A stretch of DNA of 64,000 nt from Acetivibrio cellulolyticus CD2. GTDB taxonomy: Bacteria > Bacillota > Clostridia > Acetivibrionales > Acetivibrionaceae. The notes below the pieces were generated by a model. That model was not told the DNA's origin. It was given only the letters and a program-made list of their open reading frames with translations, and did no database searches. Each line of letters begins with the position of its first letter. Position 1 is the stretch's first letter. Positions 27,688-36,560 of the stretch are shown here, piece after piece. The stretch covers positions 1,299,261-1,363,260 of the forward strand of contig NZ_JH556653.1 in the NCBI RefSeq assembly GCF_000179595.2, written 5' to 3'. Position numbers and translations under genes: made by a program.

Positions 27688-28314
27688 TTAAGTTCTTAAA
27701 ATTGCACCGATAATATTCGCATTTACACTTTGAAGAAGTGATTTGGTTTCCAATACTTCTCCTGCACGACTCTTAGCTGCAACCACCATAATAACCCCAT
27801 CTGAAACAGCCGCTAAAACTTGAGCATCTGTATATTTATTTAATGGTGGTGAATCTAGAAATACCATGTCAAACTCATCCAAGCATTTGTCTAAAAAATC
27901 TTTCATTTCTGAGGATCCTAGAAGCTCTGAAGGATTATCTACAGACGGACCGCTTGTTAAAACCCATAGATTATCTACTTCTGTTTTTCTTGTGCATTCT
28001 GAAATATTCTTCTTTTTTGCAAGTACACTGGTTAATCCCAACTTATTTTCAATTCCAAAAATGTCTGCTATCTTTGGGTTTCTTAAGTCTGAATCTATCA
28101 ACAGTATCTTATTTCCTTCCTTAGCGAAAACAACTGCGAGGTTTGAAACAGTCCCTGTCCTGCCTTCATTTGGGAGTGAACTTGTCACTATAATCTTTCG
28201 AAGTTTTTCATTTGCAAACTTTATATTTGAACGTATCTTACGATACGCTTCTGATGCCATTGAATTAGGGTCATCTTTTGTCACAACCTTAAGGTTTACT
28301 TTTTTATCTGCCAC
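27688..28314 (-). CDS. CpsD/CapB-family tyrosine-kinase-like protein, probably kinase-defective
   Basis: 208 residues. The fold is that of a bacterial tyrosine kinase (BY-kinase) that controls polysaccharide chain length with its Wzz-like partner: EAYRKIRSNIKFA at 22-34, Walker A' LLIDSDLRNPKI at about 71-82 and Walker B FDMVFLDSPP near 150. Two features are missing. The Walker A loop reads SLPNEGRTGT (46-55), with Arg in place of the invariant Lys. The C-terminus stops at NIIGAILRT, without the final helix and Tyr-rich tail that is the autophosphorylation site. It may be a regulator without kinase activity or a decaying gene. Follows the Wzz-like gene by about 70 bp. Confidence 0.85.
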   Translation of the reverse strand: MADKKVNLKVVTKDDPNSMASEAYRKIRSNIKFANEKLRKIIVTSSLPNEGRTGTVSNLAVVFAKEGNKILLIDSDLRNPKIADIFGIENKLGLTSVLAKKKNISECTRKTEVDNLWVLTSGPSVDNPSELLGSSEMKDFLDKCLDEFDMVFLDSPPLNKYTDAQVLAAVSDGVIMVVAAKSRAGEVLETKSLLQSVNANIIGAILRT

Positions 28315-28383
28315 TTGTACACACTCCTATTTTTTGATAAATAATAGCTTAAGTATTCTCTGGGATTTTTCACTCTATAAGCA

Positions 28384-29046
28384 TTATCTGCTCACGTTTG
28401 ACACAACACCCAAAACCGGCATTTCTAAAATCATTTTAATATCTTCTGCGGATCTGATTCTATCATCAAAGTACTCAAGTAAGAAAACACATGCGATAGA
28501 TGCTCCAAAACCTAATATAAAACATATTGCAATTAACAATATTAAGCTTCCTCCTACAGGTTTACTCGGAACTACAGCTCTATCAAGTAATTTCAAATTA
28601 TCAGTACTGGAAAATATATTAGCCCGGAGAATCAGAACCTCAGCCATGCTATTAGCAACAATTGCAGCAGCTTGAGGATTTTTGTCTTTCACTTTTATAT
28701 AGATTACCCGTGTACCATATTCCGAAGAAACATTTACCTTCTTTTTGAAATCTTCATAGGTTAAGCTTGAAAACTTTTTTGCAGAATTGTTACTGTCCTG
28801 AGACAGTTTCTTTTGCACTTCATTAACTACAACTTGACTTAAAGCTATTTGGCAATAGTCGTTAACCAGAACTTCTTCGGAAAATGCATCTTCGTTTTCC
28901 AACCCAACGGCATAAACGCTGCTGGATGCTTCATATTTAGACATAGCAAATAGAACCAATCCACCAAGGATAGTGAATGCCAAAGTTACTGCAATTACAA
29001 CATATATCCTTCTAAAAAAAATATTGATATACTCCTTAATTTCCAT
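28384..29046 (-). CDS. Wzz/CpsC/YveK-family chain-length regulator (BY-kinase adaptor)
   Basis: 220 residues. Two membrane helices frame an extracytoplasmic domain: about 13-35 (RRIYVVIAVTLAFTILGGLV) and about 172-195 (LILLIAICFILGFGASIACV). The cytoplasmic tail (EYFDDRIRSAEDIKMILEMPVLGVVSNV) is the segment that normally activates the separate CpsD kinase. A PSKPVGG motif before the second helix is typical of polysaccharide co-polymerases. GGAGG ribosome binding site. Cotranscribed with the FKP-like gene upstream and CpsD downstream. Confidence 0.92.
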   Translation of the reverse strand: MEIKEYINIFFRRIYVVIAVTLAFTILGGLVLFAMSKYEASSSVYAVGLENEDAFSEEVLVNDYCQIALSQVVVNEVQKKLSQDSNNSAKKFSSLTYEDFKKKVNVSSEYGTRVIYIKVKDKNPQAAAIVANSMAEVLILRANIFSSTDNLKLLDRAVVPSKPVGGSLILLIAICFILGFGASIACVFLLEYFDDRIRSAEDIKMILEMPVLGVVSNVSR

Positions 29047-29061
29047 TATATATTTCCTCCA

Positions 29062-32000
29062 TTATAATTCGCTGTTATATATCTCTATATCCCATAACGC
29101 AACCTGTGTATCCTGGAATACCTCACAAAGACTTGTAGATAAAACCTCTTTCTTATCTGCATCTTTTAAAACTCCTATTAAAAATCCTCCGCCTGCTGCT
29201 CCACAAAACATTATTCCTGATAAATATGGCTCACAAACTTTCATGATTAAGTCAATATATGTATTGCTTGAGCCCGCATCAAGTTTTCTGATTTTTTCTC
29301 TATGGATATTCATCAGTTCGGAAAATTTATCTATATTCCCCTTTTCCAATTCGAATTTCATTAGAACAGAAAGCCTTTGAATTTCAACAAGTATTTCTAA
29401 TGCTTCTGGTTCATTAAGTATGTACCTACCCATGATACTTCTTAATATAGACTTTGCAAGTCTTCTCTGACCTGAATAAATAAGTACCAATCTTTGGTTT
29501 AATTCATGCAGAGTCTCTTTAGAAACTACAATTTTCTCCGCTGTAATTTTTTGCTTCAAACCAGGCTTAGTCGAGAGCAATTTAATGCCGGGAATGATTC
29601 CTCCTGCCTGATCCTGCCATCCTCCACCGGTAGTCATTAGCTGTTCAAGTACAAGCACTTGAGAAAAGACCTGCTGGTCATCATGTTGAAGACCCAAAAT
29701 CTCTCTTATAGCCATAACAGCAGCAGATGCTAAAATACTACTGGTTCCGAGACCTGATCCCTTTGGTATCCCAAGAACATTTGTTTCCAATAGCAATCCC
29801 CCACCTAGCGCATCCATCATGTCCCTAAAGCTTCTTCTGGGCAGTTTTTCTTTTCTTGGAAGAACTCCTGTAACAACGAGGGCTGCTTTATGAAGCGCAA
29901 ATGGGTCTGATGGGTCGTCATACCTCAAAAGCTTCTCAAATGAATCAAAATCACGGGTAATGCCTAAATCAATACTTGATAAGCGAATAACCGGTTTGTC
30001 AATCCTTTCAGCCTTAGCCTTGATTGGCAACTTACCACCAATTGTTACAGCGATATTTAGCACCGTCCCTCCGTTTTCCAAGCTGTAGGGAGGAGTGTCT
30101 GACCATTCACCGCCTGTATTCACTCTAACCGGAAGACTAACCACTGCACTATCCTTTACTAATGCTCTGCATCCATCATCTGAAATATCTTCCAACAATG
30201 CTGAGCAGATTGCACTATTAATTTCATCAAAGCACAGGTTTTCAAGTTTTTTAGGATCCATTTCTTCATTTTGAAGCTGCTTTACCTTAGAGACTTCAGC
30301 TAAAGCACGGTAAACTCTGGTTTTGTACTCCATAGGCCAGCTGCTCTCTAAAGTTCTATTCAGAATCATACTCATTCTTCTGGCTATAGCTTCACCAATT
30401 CCCAAGCATCTCATGATATTTCCTACATATGTACCCGAAGTCACTGCATCAATGAAATGAGCTACTGCTGCATTGTCTCCGGAGTTCTGCATAATACTTA
30501 ATATACCAGGAATATCTGCATATGCGAAACTGCTTTGAAGACTCAGCCTTGGCATTTTTTTCCATCGTTCAGTATTAAATGCTTTTCTTAAGATTACCGA
30601 ATCCTGCAAAGCTTGAGCCCAAGAAATTGCTTCACACGCGGTCTTGCAAAACGGGTATAGTTTAGCCTCCCATAAACTCAACGCTTCATTTTCCCACAAA
30701 TCGGCATTCTGAATGTTGTTATCCTTCATCCAATCCAGAAGACCATATCCCATAAGAACTCCGCCACGCCCAGCTTCATTCTTGGGATTATCTTTTGTAC
30801 CGTAAACTCTTGCTGTAAACCCATTCCTACCTTCATAAGTCACAGGCAGTACTTGCCACACCATTTCGGGACCTACTTTAGCTCCCTTTTCAAGTTCACA
30901 ACAAGATACAATAGCTCCCGGATCGATTTTGGCTCCTTCATGAATTACACAATTCTCAATATAGCAATTTGCTCCTATCTCTGAAGCTTTTGATACACAC
31001 GAATTGATTAGCGTAGTTCCATTGATAGCCTTTCCGCTGCTTCCGGTGTTATTATTCCAATTTAAGTGATTTCTTGCTTTACTGGCACCTGTCATTATTT
31101 CTCTAAGCTCATATGTAGTACCAAAGTGAATGAATTCTGCAGGAGATAGCCTTTGTACAACCAGTTTGTGATCTTTCATCTTAGACCAGATTACTCTTCT
31201 GCATTCATCTCTTTCTACTGTTCTAGGTCCTTCACCAGGCTCAAGCAAGTATCCGTCAAAACTTGCCTGCGCTGTCATTGGAATAACAAAATCGGCATAA
31301 AAACTAAGAGCCACCTTGTCATTAACATATGATAAAAATTTAGATTCATCAATACCTGATGAATCATCACAAATCAGGCCTAAAAGCGACAAAACAATTT
31401 CTGAAGAAAGCCAGAAAGTCCCAGTATCAATATCAACACTTCCTACTGCGTTCACTGCTCCTTCACTTCTCAACCTTTCGACCGGATACTTATGCAAAAA
31501 CTTCTGCACCCTGCCTTTTTGATCAACACAAAATACGCCATGATTTGTTCCCTGGTTTGCATAGGCTTTAGTTGACAGTGCTACTGCACCTTCCCTTATG
31601 AAATCAGCCTGCATATGGTTAAATAGTATTAGAATATCACCTGCTGCCAATACCATTCCGGATTGCATTCTGGTTGGAAGGCCTGAAAATGCAATCAACA
31701 ATTCATCGAATAACGTTGAAAGCCTGCCGTCAGGAAGTTCCCTTGGAACAGGTGAAAACAGTTTTCCAATAGCAGAGTACTGCGGAACTCTCTTACTATC
31801 ACCACCTGAATGAATAAGTAGTATTCTCAGTTTTTCAACTGCATGAACATCCATATTTTCCAGCTTATATATTTCTTTTAAAACATTAAGTGTCGCTCCT
31901 CCACTTCCAACCCGTTTGCCATCTGGGTCAGACAATACAATACATTTTGTTTTCTCTGGCAAAACACCATTCTTCTGGCGTTCATCTATTTGAATACGAT

Positions 32001-32157
32001 ATGCTTGTGCTTGACGTTCATTAGACGCAGTGATTACAATATAATCCCAACACTCCGCCTCACAATTAATGCTATCAACATATTTATCCCAATTATCCAG
32101 ATAGCTCTGTTGTATAAAGAGCCTGTTTATATCTTCTACATTATAGGTCTTATTCAC
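29062..32157 (-). CDS. FKP-like bifunctional sugar kinase / sugar-1-phosphate guanylyltransferase
   Basis: 1031 residues from a GTG start (32157; AGGGGGAAA upstream). The N-terminal half is an L-fucose-1-P guanylyltransferase-type domain: ITASNERQAQAYRIQI, DPDGKRVGSGGATLNVLKEI, SGGDSKRVPQYSAIGKLF. A left-handed beta-helix region follows (about 370-430). The C-terminal third is a GHMP kinase (GIPKGSGLGTSSILASAAVM, TTGGGWQDQAGGI). The combination is that of Bacteroides FKP, which makes GDP-L-fucose from fucose and is also known to accept D-arabinose. The neighbours (KdsD-like isomerase, HAD phosphatase, UGM-like mutase) favour a pentose substrate over fucose salvage; heptose is another option. 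Cytoplasmic, EPS precursor supply. Confidence 0.9.
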   Translation of the reverse strand: MNKTYNVEDINRLFIQQSYLDNWDKYVDSINCEAECWDYIVITASNERQAQAYRIQIDERQKNGVLPEKTKCIVLSDPDGKRVGSGGATLNVLKEIYKLENMDVHAVEKLRILLIHSGGDSKRVPQYSAIGKLFSPVPRELPDGRLSTLFDELLIAFSGLPTRMQSGMVLAAGDILILFNHMQADFIREGAVALSTKAYANQGTNHGVFCVDQKGRVQKFLHKYPVERLRSEGAVNAVGSVDIDTGTFWLSSEIVLSLLGLICDDSSGIDESKFLSYVNDKVALSFYADFVIPMTAQASFDGYLLEPGEGPRTVERDECRRVIWSKMKDHKLVVQRLSPAEFIHFGTTYELREIMTGASKARNHLNWNNNTGSSGKAINGTTLINSCVSKASEIGANCYIENCVIHEGAKIDPGAIVSCCELEKGAKVGPEMVWQVLPVTYEGRNGFTARVYGTKDNPKNEAGRGGVLMGYGLLDWMKDNNIQNADLWENEALSLWEAKLYPFCKTACEAISWAQALQDSVILRKAFNTERWKKMPRLSLQSSFAYADIPGILSIMQNSGDNAAVAHFIDAVTSGTYVGNIMRCLGIGEAIARRMSMILNRTLESSWPMEYKTRVYRALAEVSKVKQLQNEEMDPKKLENLCFDEINSAICSALLEDISDDGCRALVKDSAVVSLPVRVNTGGEWSDTPPYSLENGGTVLNIAVTIGGKLPIKAKAERIDKPVIRLSSIDLGITRDFDSFEKLLRYDDPSDPFALHKAALVVTGVLPRKEKLPRRSFRDMMDALGGGLLLETNVLGIPKGSGLGTSSILASAAVMAIREILGLQHDDQQVFSQVLVLEQLMTTGGGWQDQAGGIIPGIKLLSTKPGLKQKITAEKIVVSKETLHELNQRLVLIYSGQRRLAKSILRSIMGRYILNEPEALEILVEIQRLSVLMKFELEKGNIDKFSELMNIHREKIRKLDAGSSNTYIDLIMKVCEPYLSGIMFCGAAGGGFLIGVLKDADKKEVLSTSLCEVFQDTQVALWDIEIYNSEL

Positions 32158-32209
32158 CTGATAATTTCCCCCTAAAAATCTTTTATATATACGTGCATTT
32201 TTAATACGA

Positions 32210-32830
32210 TCATACTTTTACTTCATCATCTCGTAATATGCCAAGCATTCCGCCTGGGTGCCACTTAACATATTGGCTTGGCGTAAGCCCCTTACTGCAC
32301 TGCAGCAAAACAGACAATGCCTGAAGTACAATAATTTCAGCCAAAATGGAAGCTCTTGGTGCTCTATTTAACGGACCACCCTCTTCACTGACTCCTGCAT
32401 ATAAGAAGGCATCACTTACCTTAGCTATCCATGAATCTTTTTTCCCGCTAACTCCTATAATATATGCTCCATTATTTTTCACTGTCATAACAGTGCTCTT
32501 TAACTCAGCAGTTTCACCGCTATTTGAAATAGCTATTACTACATCTCCAGGAACTACCTGTCCGGCAGAACCGTGAACTGCTTCCGTTCCATGTAAAGTA
32601 TATGCAGGGGTGCCTGTTGATGATAATAATGAAGAAATATAACCGGAAACATGTCCTGGTTTTCCAATCCCCGTTACATGCACTCTTCCGCCTTTTCTCT
32701 CAGAATCCTGAATTATATGTAAAGCATGAAAAAAATCTTCAACTTTCAAGCTTTTACAAAAACCGTTAATTTCTCTACCAATAACCTCAATAAAATCTTC
32801 AAAATCACTTTGATAAAAGTTAACACTCAT
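32210..32830 (-). CDS. SIS-domain phosphosugar isomerase, KdsD-like (arabinose 5-phosphate isomerase type)
   Basis: 206 residues: a single SIS domain without the C-terminal CBS pair of full KdsD. Family signatures are strong: VTGIGKPGHV, STGTPAYTLHGTEAVHG, GDVVIAISNSGETAEL and WHPGGMLG. KdsD/GutQ enzymes interconvert ribulose 5-phosphate and arabinose 5-phosphate. The Gram-positive setting has no KDO, so arabinose 5-phosphate would serve another purpose, probably the FKP-like enzyme next door. A hexulose-phosphate or sedoheptulose-phosphate isomerase (GmhA-like) role is possible but the motifs fit KdsD better. Confidence 0.88.
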   Translation of the reverse strand: MSVNFYQSDFEDFIEVIGREINGFCKSLKVEDFFHALHIIQDSERKGGRVHVTGIGKPGHVSGYISSLLSSTGTPAYTLHGTEAVHGSAGQVVPGDVVIAISNSGETAELKSTVMTVKNNGAYIIGVSGKKDSWIAKVSDAFLYAGVSEEGGPLNRAPRASILAEIIVLQALSVLLQCSKGLTPSQYVKWHPGGMLGILRDDEVKV

Positions 32831-32845
32831 AACTATTTGACCCCT

Positions 32846-33655
32846 TTAATTACTCTTAATGAAGAGCTGTTCAATCACATGGGCAACTCCACACTCGTCA
32901 TTTGATAGCGTTATAAAATTTGCTTTCTTTCTTACTTCCAGAGGTGCATTTCCCATTGCAACCCCGACACCTGCCCATTCCAGCATTGGTAAATCGTTGA
33001 ATCCGTCACCGCATGCAACAACTTCTTCTCGTGATATTCCCAGGCTTTCAGCAACTATTGAAATAGCATCAGCTTTTGAAACTCCCTCAGGATGGATCTC
33101 CAAATAATGCGGTTTTGAAAATACAGTTTCAATATGCGCGTCTAAAGCATCTAACTTCTCCTTTAGCGTAACAAGATGACTGTGCTCACCTGCAATTAAA
33201 AATTTGTCAACACCTTTTGAGAATTCATACTTTAGTACATTATCCAGATTTCCAACAAATTCTGGCTCAATTCCTAAAAGGCCCATTTCAAACTCCGTTA
33301 TACTATCCTTAGCTCTTACAGCCCATCTGTCACCACTAAAAACAGTGATGTGATCACACCCAACTGTGGATGCAGTTAAATAGATATTTATGGCACACTC
33401 ATAAGATATCTTCTTTTGGAATAACACCTCATTTCCTTTAGTTATGTATGACCCTCCAAATGCTACAAGAGGATTTTGGTGTATTCCCAGTTCTTCTACT
33501 AACCCACCCATTCCTACCGCCGGTCTGGCAGAGGCAAGTACAACAGGAACACCTTCGTCTGCAATTTGCTTAATCATCTTCCTGTTACTTTCAGGTATTT
33601 TAAGTTGACTATCGATCAGTGTTCCATCAACATCAAGACAAATCATTTTGTACAT
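32846..33655 (-). CDS. Cof-type HAD-IIB sugar phosphatase
   Basis: 269 residues from the ATG at 33655, chosen because GGAG lies 9 bases upstream and the HAD motif I starts at once (MICLDVDGTLID). Motif II is VVLASAR, motif III contains the conserved Lys before DAISIVAESLG, and motif IV is CGDGFNDLPMLEWAGVGVAM. The C2B cap is present. Cof-type enzymes remove phosphate from sugar phosphates. Position 15 bp before the SIS gene suggests it dephosphorylates the isomerase product to supply free sugar to the FKP-like kinase. Confidence 0.88.
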   Translation of the reverse strand: MYKMICLDVDGTLIDSQLKIPESNRKMIKQIADEGVPVVLASARPAVGMGGLVEELGIHQNPLVAFGGSYITKGNEVLFQKKISYECAINIYLTASTVGCDHITVFSGDRWAVRAKDSITEFEMGLLGIEPEFVGNLDNVLKYEFSKGVDKFLIAGEHSHLVTLKEKLDALDAHIETVFSKPHYLEIHPEGVSKADAISIVAESLGISREEVVACGDGFNDLPMLEWAGVGVAMGNAPLEVRKKANFITLSNDECGVAHVIEQLFIKSN

Positions 33656-34232
33656 TTTTTTAATCTCCATTTTTAAAATAGTATTAATCACCCATAAGAC
33701 TCTCAACTGTTAACCAAATAGACAGTGTCAGTATTACGACTCCGTTACCATAACTTACCACACCAAATTTGCATACCTATACCTTACCATAGCTTACGCA
33801 CTAATAGACTAACCACCTATCCAAGCTATATAAGCACTGCAAATTATTCTATTCGGTTTACATTTTTGAGTAGACATCACCAGTGGACTAACTGCGATGA
33901 GACACATATAATGAAGAGTATTAGTTTTTAAAGCTTTTTAATAGTTGAAATAAATCTTTCTATAAGTCTTGGTTATTACCAGAATATTTATTCTTTTCTA
34001 TTCTCTTGCTTTACTTCTTCCTCAGTACTATATTTCTGCACTCACAAATTGTCCCCTAGCAAAAAATCACATACACTGATATCTTTATATAGTATTCTCT
34101 AAATTATGTATTTTCTTGTTTTAATGACACAATAGTAAATAAGCCACACATTTATGCTTTATTTACGTTTAATGTCAATACATTATATCAGGTAATTTCT
34201 GTTTATTCAACAAAATTATGCTACTTATTTTA
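33656..34232. other. 577-bp intergenic region inside the EPS locus
   Basis: AT-rich spacer between the UGM-like gene and the HAD gene, both minus strand. No convincing ORF; a 15-codon GTG frame near 34035 is not supported. The size suggests a separate promoter for the HAD-SIS-FKP-Wzz-CpsD-Wzx-Wzy part. Confidence 0.5.
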
Positions 34233-35441
34233 TTAAATTCTTTCACTCATCTTCATCGCTAAATCAACAGTTACATCAGAGTTATAATGCTGATGTTCTC
34301 CCCAACGACCCAAACCGTATACACCCTGTCCTTCACTCCAGTCAAGCAGTTTCTTCATAATATCCGGCTTTCCAATTGTATTCAGAGGATACGAATACTG
34401 GTTCAGATAGTGGTAATTATTTTGCTCCTCTGCCGTAAACATATGGACACGTTCTTTTCTTGTTTCCGTCCAGTAACCCTTACTATTCGGGCAGAAGTTG
34501 CGACGAACCATAATTCTATGATATGCCAGGTTTGGATCAGGATAATAAATCCATTGAGCTGTCGTATCAAGATTTTGGCTAAAGTAGCGCATCTCAACAG
34601 AACTAAACTTCAATTTACCAATACCTTCCTTGATGTCATCAGGCATTCCTATAATTTCATTAAATTCCATCCATGGAATTGTGGTAACAATAATGTCTGC
34701 ACTATATTTCCCACCATCTTGGGTAGTTACTGTTTTAGTACTGAAGTTGATACCTTTTACAGACTTGTTGTATTCAATATTGCTACCTAATGCTTTACCC
34801 ATTCTAAGCCAAAGTTCTCCATAACCATACTTTTTCGGATAATAAAACTTGGCATGTCCAGGCTGAGTGCCATAAGCACGTTTAGTTAGACAACTAAGGA
34901 GTGTTTCTTCAAAGCTAACGCTCGGAAGCTTTTCAAGCCAATATGTACCTAGTTCAGTCAGTTCGTTGGCAAACATCTTCTGGTTATATGGGATCATATA
35001 ATCATGAGCAATTTTACTGCCGAGTTTCCAATATATCCAATCCACAAAAGCTTCAGGCATTGGAGTTCCAGTATTACAACCAGCCACTGCTATAGCTTTA
35101 AGATATTCAACCTGATCTTCCAATTTCATCTGCCAAATATTTGCCTCAATCGGGCTGTTGATTGTATTTCCATTTACCACTATACGGCTGTCACGTTCAT
35201 ACCTGTCCCATTCTTCTTCTGGCATAAACTTAAACAAAAATTCGTTAACATGCGGACGAACAACATCAAGAAAGTGCCCACCACCAATATCAAATGGAGA
35301 ACCATCCACATCGACAGAACGACAAAGTCCACCTGCTTCAGACTCACGTTCAAGGACTAGAAAATCAGTCTCTCCACGCATTTTCAACTTGTTAGCAAAT
35401 GTAAGTCCGGCAGGACCGGCTCCCAATATTAAATATTTCAT
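34233..35441 (-). CDS. UDP-galactopyranose-mutase-like FAD-dependent protein
   Basis: 402 residues. The N-terminal Rossmann FAD motif is MKYLILGAGPAGLTFANKL, followed by a second motif ERESEAGGLCRSVDVDGSPF and DIGGGHFL. The C-terminus closes the FAD site (QGVYGLGRWGEHQH). The order and NQKMFANELTELGTYWL segment resemble UGM-type flavoproteins that interconvert pyranose and furanose forms of nucleotide sugars; related amine-oxidase/protoporphyrinogen-oxidase-like proteins are the alternative. It overlaps the upstream GT4 gene by 4 bp (ATGA), so the two are translationally coupled. A mutase that works on the FKP-like enzyme's GDP-sugar is the attractive hypothesis. Confidence 0.82.
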   Translation of the reverse strand: MKYLILGAGPAGLTFANKLKMRGETDFLVLERESEAGGLCRSVDVDGSPFDIGGGHFLDVVRPHVNEFLFKFMPEEEWDRYERDSRIVVNGNTINSPIEANIWQMKLEDQVEYLKAIAVAGCNTGTPMPEAFVDWIYWKLGSKIAHDYMIPYNQKMFANELTELGTYWLEKLPSVSFEETLLSCLTKRAYGTQPGHAKFYYPKKYGYGELWLRMGKALGSNIEYNKSVKGINFSTKTVTTQDGGKYSADIIVTTIPWMEFNEIIGMPDDIKEGIGKLKFSSVEMRYFSQNLDTTAQWIYYPDPNLAYHRIMVRRNFCPNSKGYWTETRKERVHMFTAEEQNNYHYLNQYSYPLNTIGKPDIMKKLLDWSEGQGVYGLGRWGEHQHYNSDVTVDLAMKMSERI

Positions 35442-36535
35442 TTAGTTTCCTCCAATATCTTTTTATACTTCTGCAATAACTCTCTACAATTTGTCTTTAT
35501 ATCAAAATGAGCGTCTTTAATTTGCTGCTCTACATAGCCTTTCCTTCCACTTCTATCCAGACCGTCCACAGAGTTTATAACTGTCTCCGCCCACTTCGCA
35601 TCATCCGCTTCCAGTTCAACAAACTTCACGAGATCGGTGATGGCAGTCATAGGTGAAATTGTATTGCTTAAAATGCATGGAAGACCCGCTGCCTGAGCCT
35701 CTACAATTCCAAGGGGTAAACCTTCAAACAGTGACGGAAAAACCATAACATCCATTGCCTGGAGCCAGCATTCCACTTCATCACTAAGACCAACAAACAA
35801 TACATCCAATTTTTTATTTCTCACTTCAGCCTCGATTTCATCTCTTAGCTCACCGGCACCAATTAGAACCAGCTTTGCATCAGACCGAACTTTAGAAACA
35901 GCATCAAAAACTGAAATAAGTTTTTTATGATTCTTCTGCTCACTAAACCTGCCTACATGTCCAATGACAAACTTGTTTTCCAGATCATACTTCTTTCTGA
36001 ACTGTTCTCGTACTTCACTGTTGTATCCAAACTTTTCAAGGTCAATCCCATTTGAAATCACATCAAACGGTTTACCGGAAAAGAGCCATTCCCCAGCTTC
36101 CTGACCACAGGCAAAACCATTTGTATAGAGTTTCATAAAAAATGGTCTGAGTAATTTATCCACCTTCACATGGTCGCAAGTCGTATTATGACTATGCGGA
36201 ATTCTCACTTTTACCCCAGCCAGTTTTGCCGCAAGCATTTCAACAAACATTGTACAGCTGCAGCCATGGACATGAACTATTTGGTATCCATTGTCTTTAA
36301 TTATTCTGCGCAGTTTCTTAACGTAGCTTATAGGCTTTCTGTTCCTGTATTCAATTACAAAATTACGACCTCCGCTTTTATCAAGTTCCTTTTTAAACTT
36401 CTCATTAACGGGATTGATGCTTACAACATCCATCTTAATCTCTTTATGATCCTGGTATATATAATAGTTTGTTGCTACATTTGAAATTCCGTCATACCCG
36501 AATATGGTCGGAACTATTACTAAAACTTTCAACAT
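35438..36535 (-). CDS. Glycosyltransferase family 4 (GT-B fold)
   Basis: 365 residues from the ATG at 36535 (GGGGG six bases upstream), not the longer frame at 36613. GT-B signatures: N-terminal VLVIVPTIFGYDGISNV, central IPHSHNTTCDHVK, and in the C-terminal domain VIGHVGRFSEQKNHKKLI and FPSLFEGLPLGIVEAQAAGL (EX7E-like nucleotide site). Cytoplasmic, transfers a sugar from a nucleotide donor onto a lipid-linked acceptor. The overlap with the UGM-like gene suggests it uses the furanose donor made there, which is inference. Confidence 0.92.
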   Translation of the reverse strand: MLKVLVIVPTIFGYDGISNVATNYYIYQDHKEIKMDVVSINPVNEKFKKELDKSGGRNFVIEYRNRKPISYVKKLRRIIKDNGYQIVHVHGCSCTMFVEMLAAKLAGVKVRIPHSHNTTCDHVKVDKLLRPFFMKLYTNGFACGQEAGEWLFSGKPFDVISNGIDLEKFGYNSEVREQFRKKYDLENKFVIGHVGRFSEQKNHKKLISVFDAVSKVRSDAKLVLIGAGELRDEIEAEVRNKKLDVLFVGLSDEVECWLQAMDVMVFPSLFEGLPLGIVEAQAAGLPCILSNTISPMTAITDLVKFVELEADDAKWAETVINSVDGLDRSGRKGYVEQQIKDAHFDIKTNCRELLQKYKKILEETK

Positions 36536-36560
36536 ATTTATCCCCCGATGTGCAAAACAG

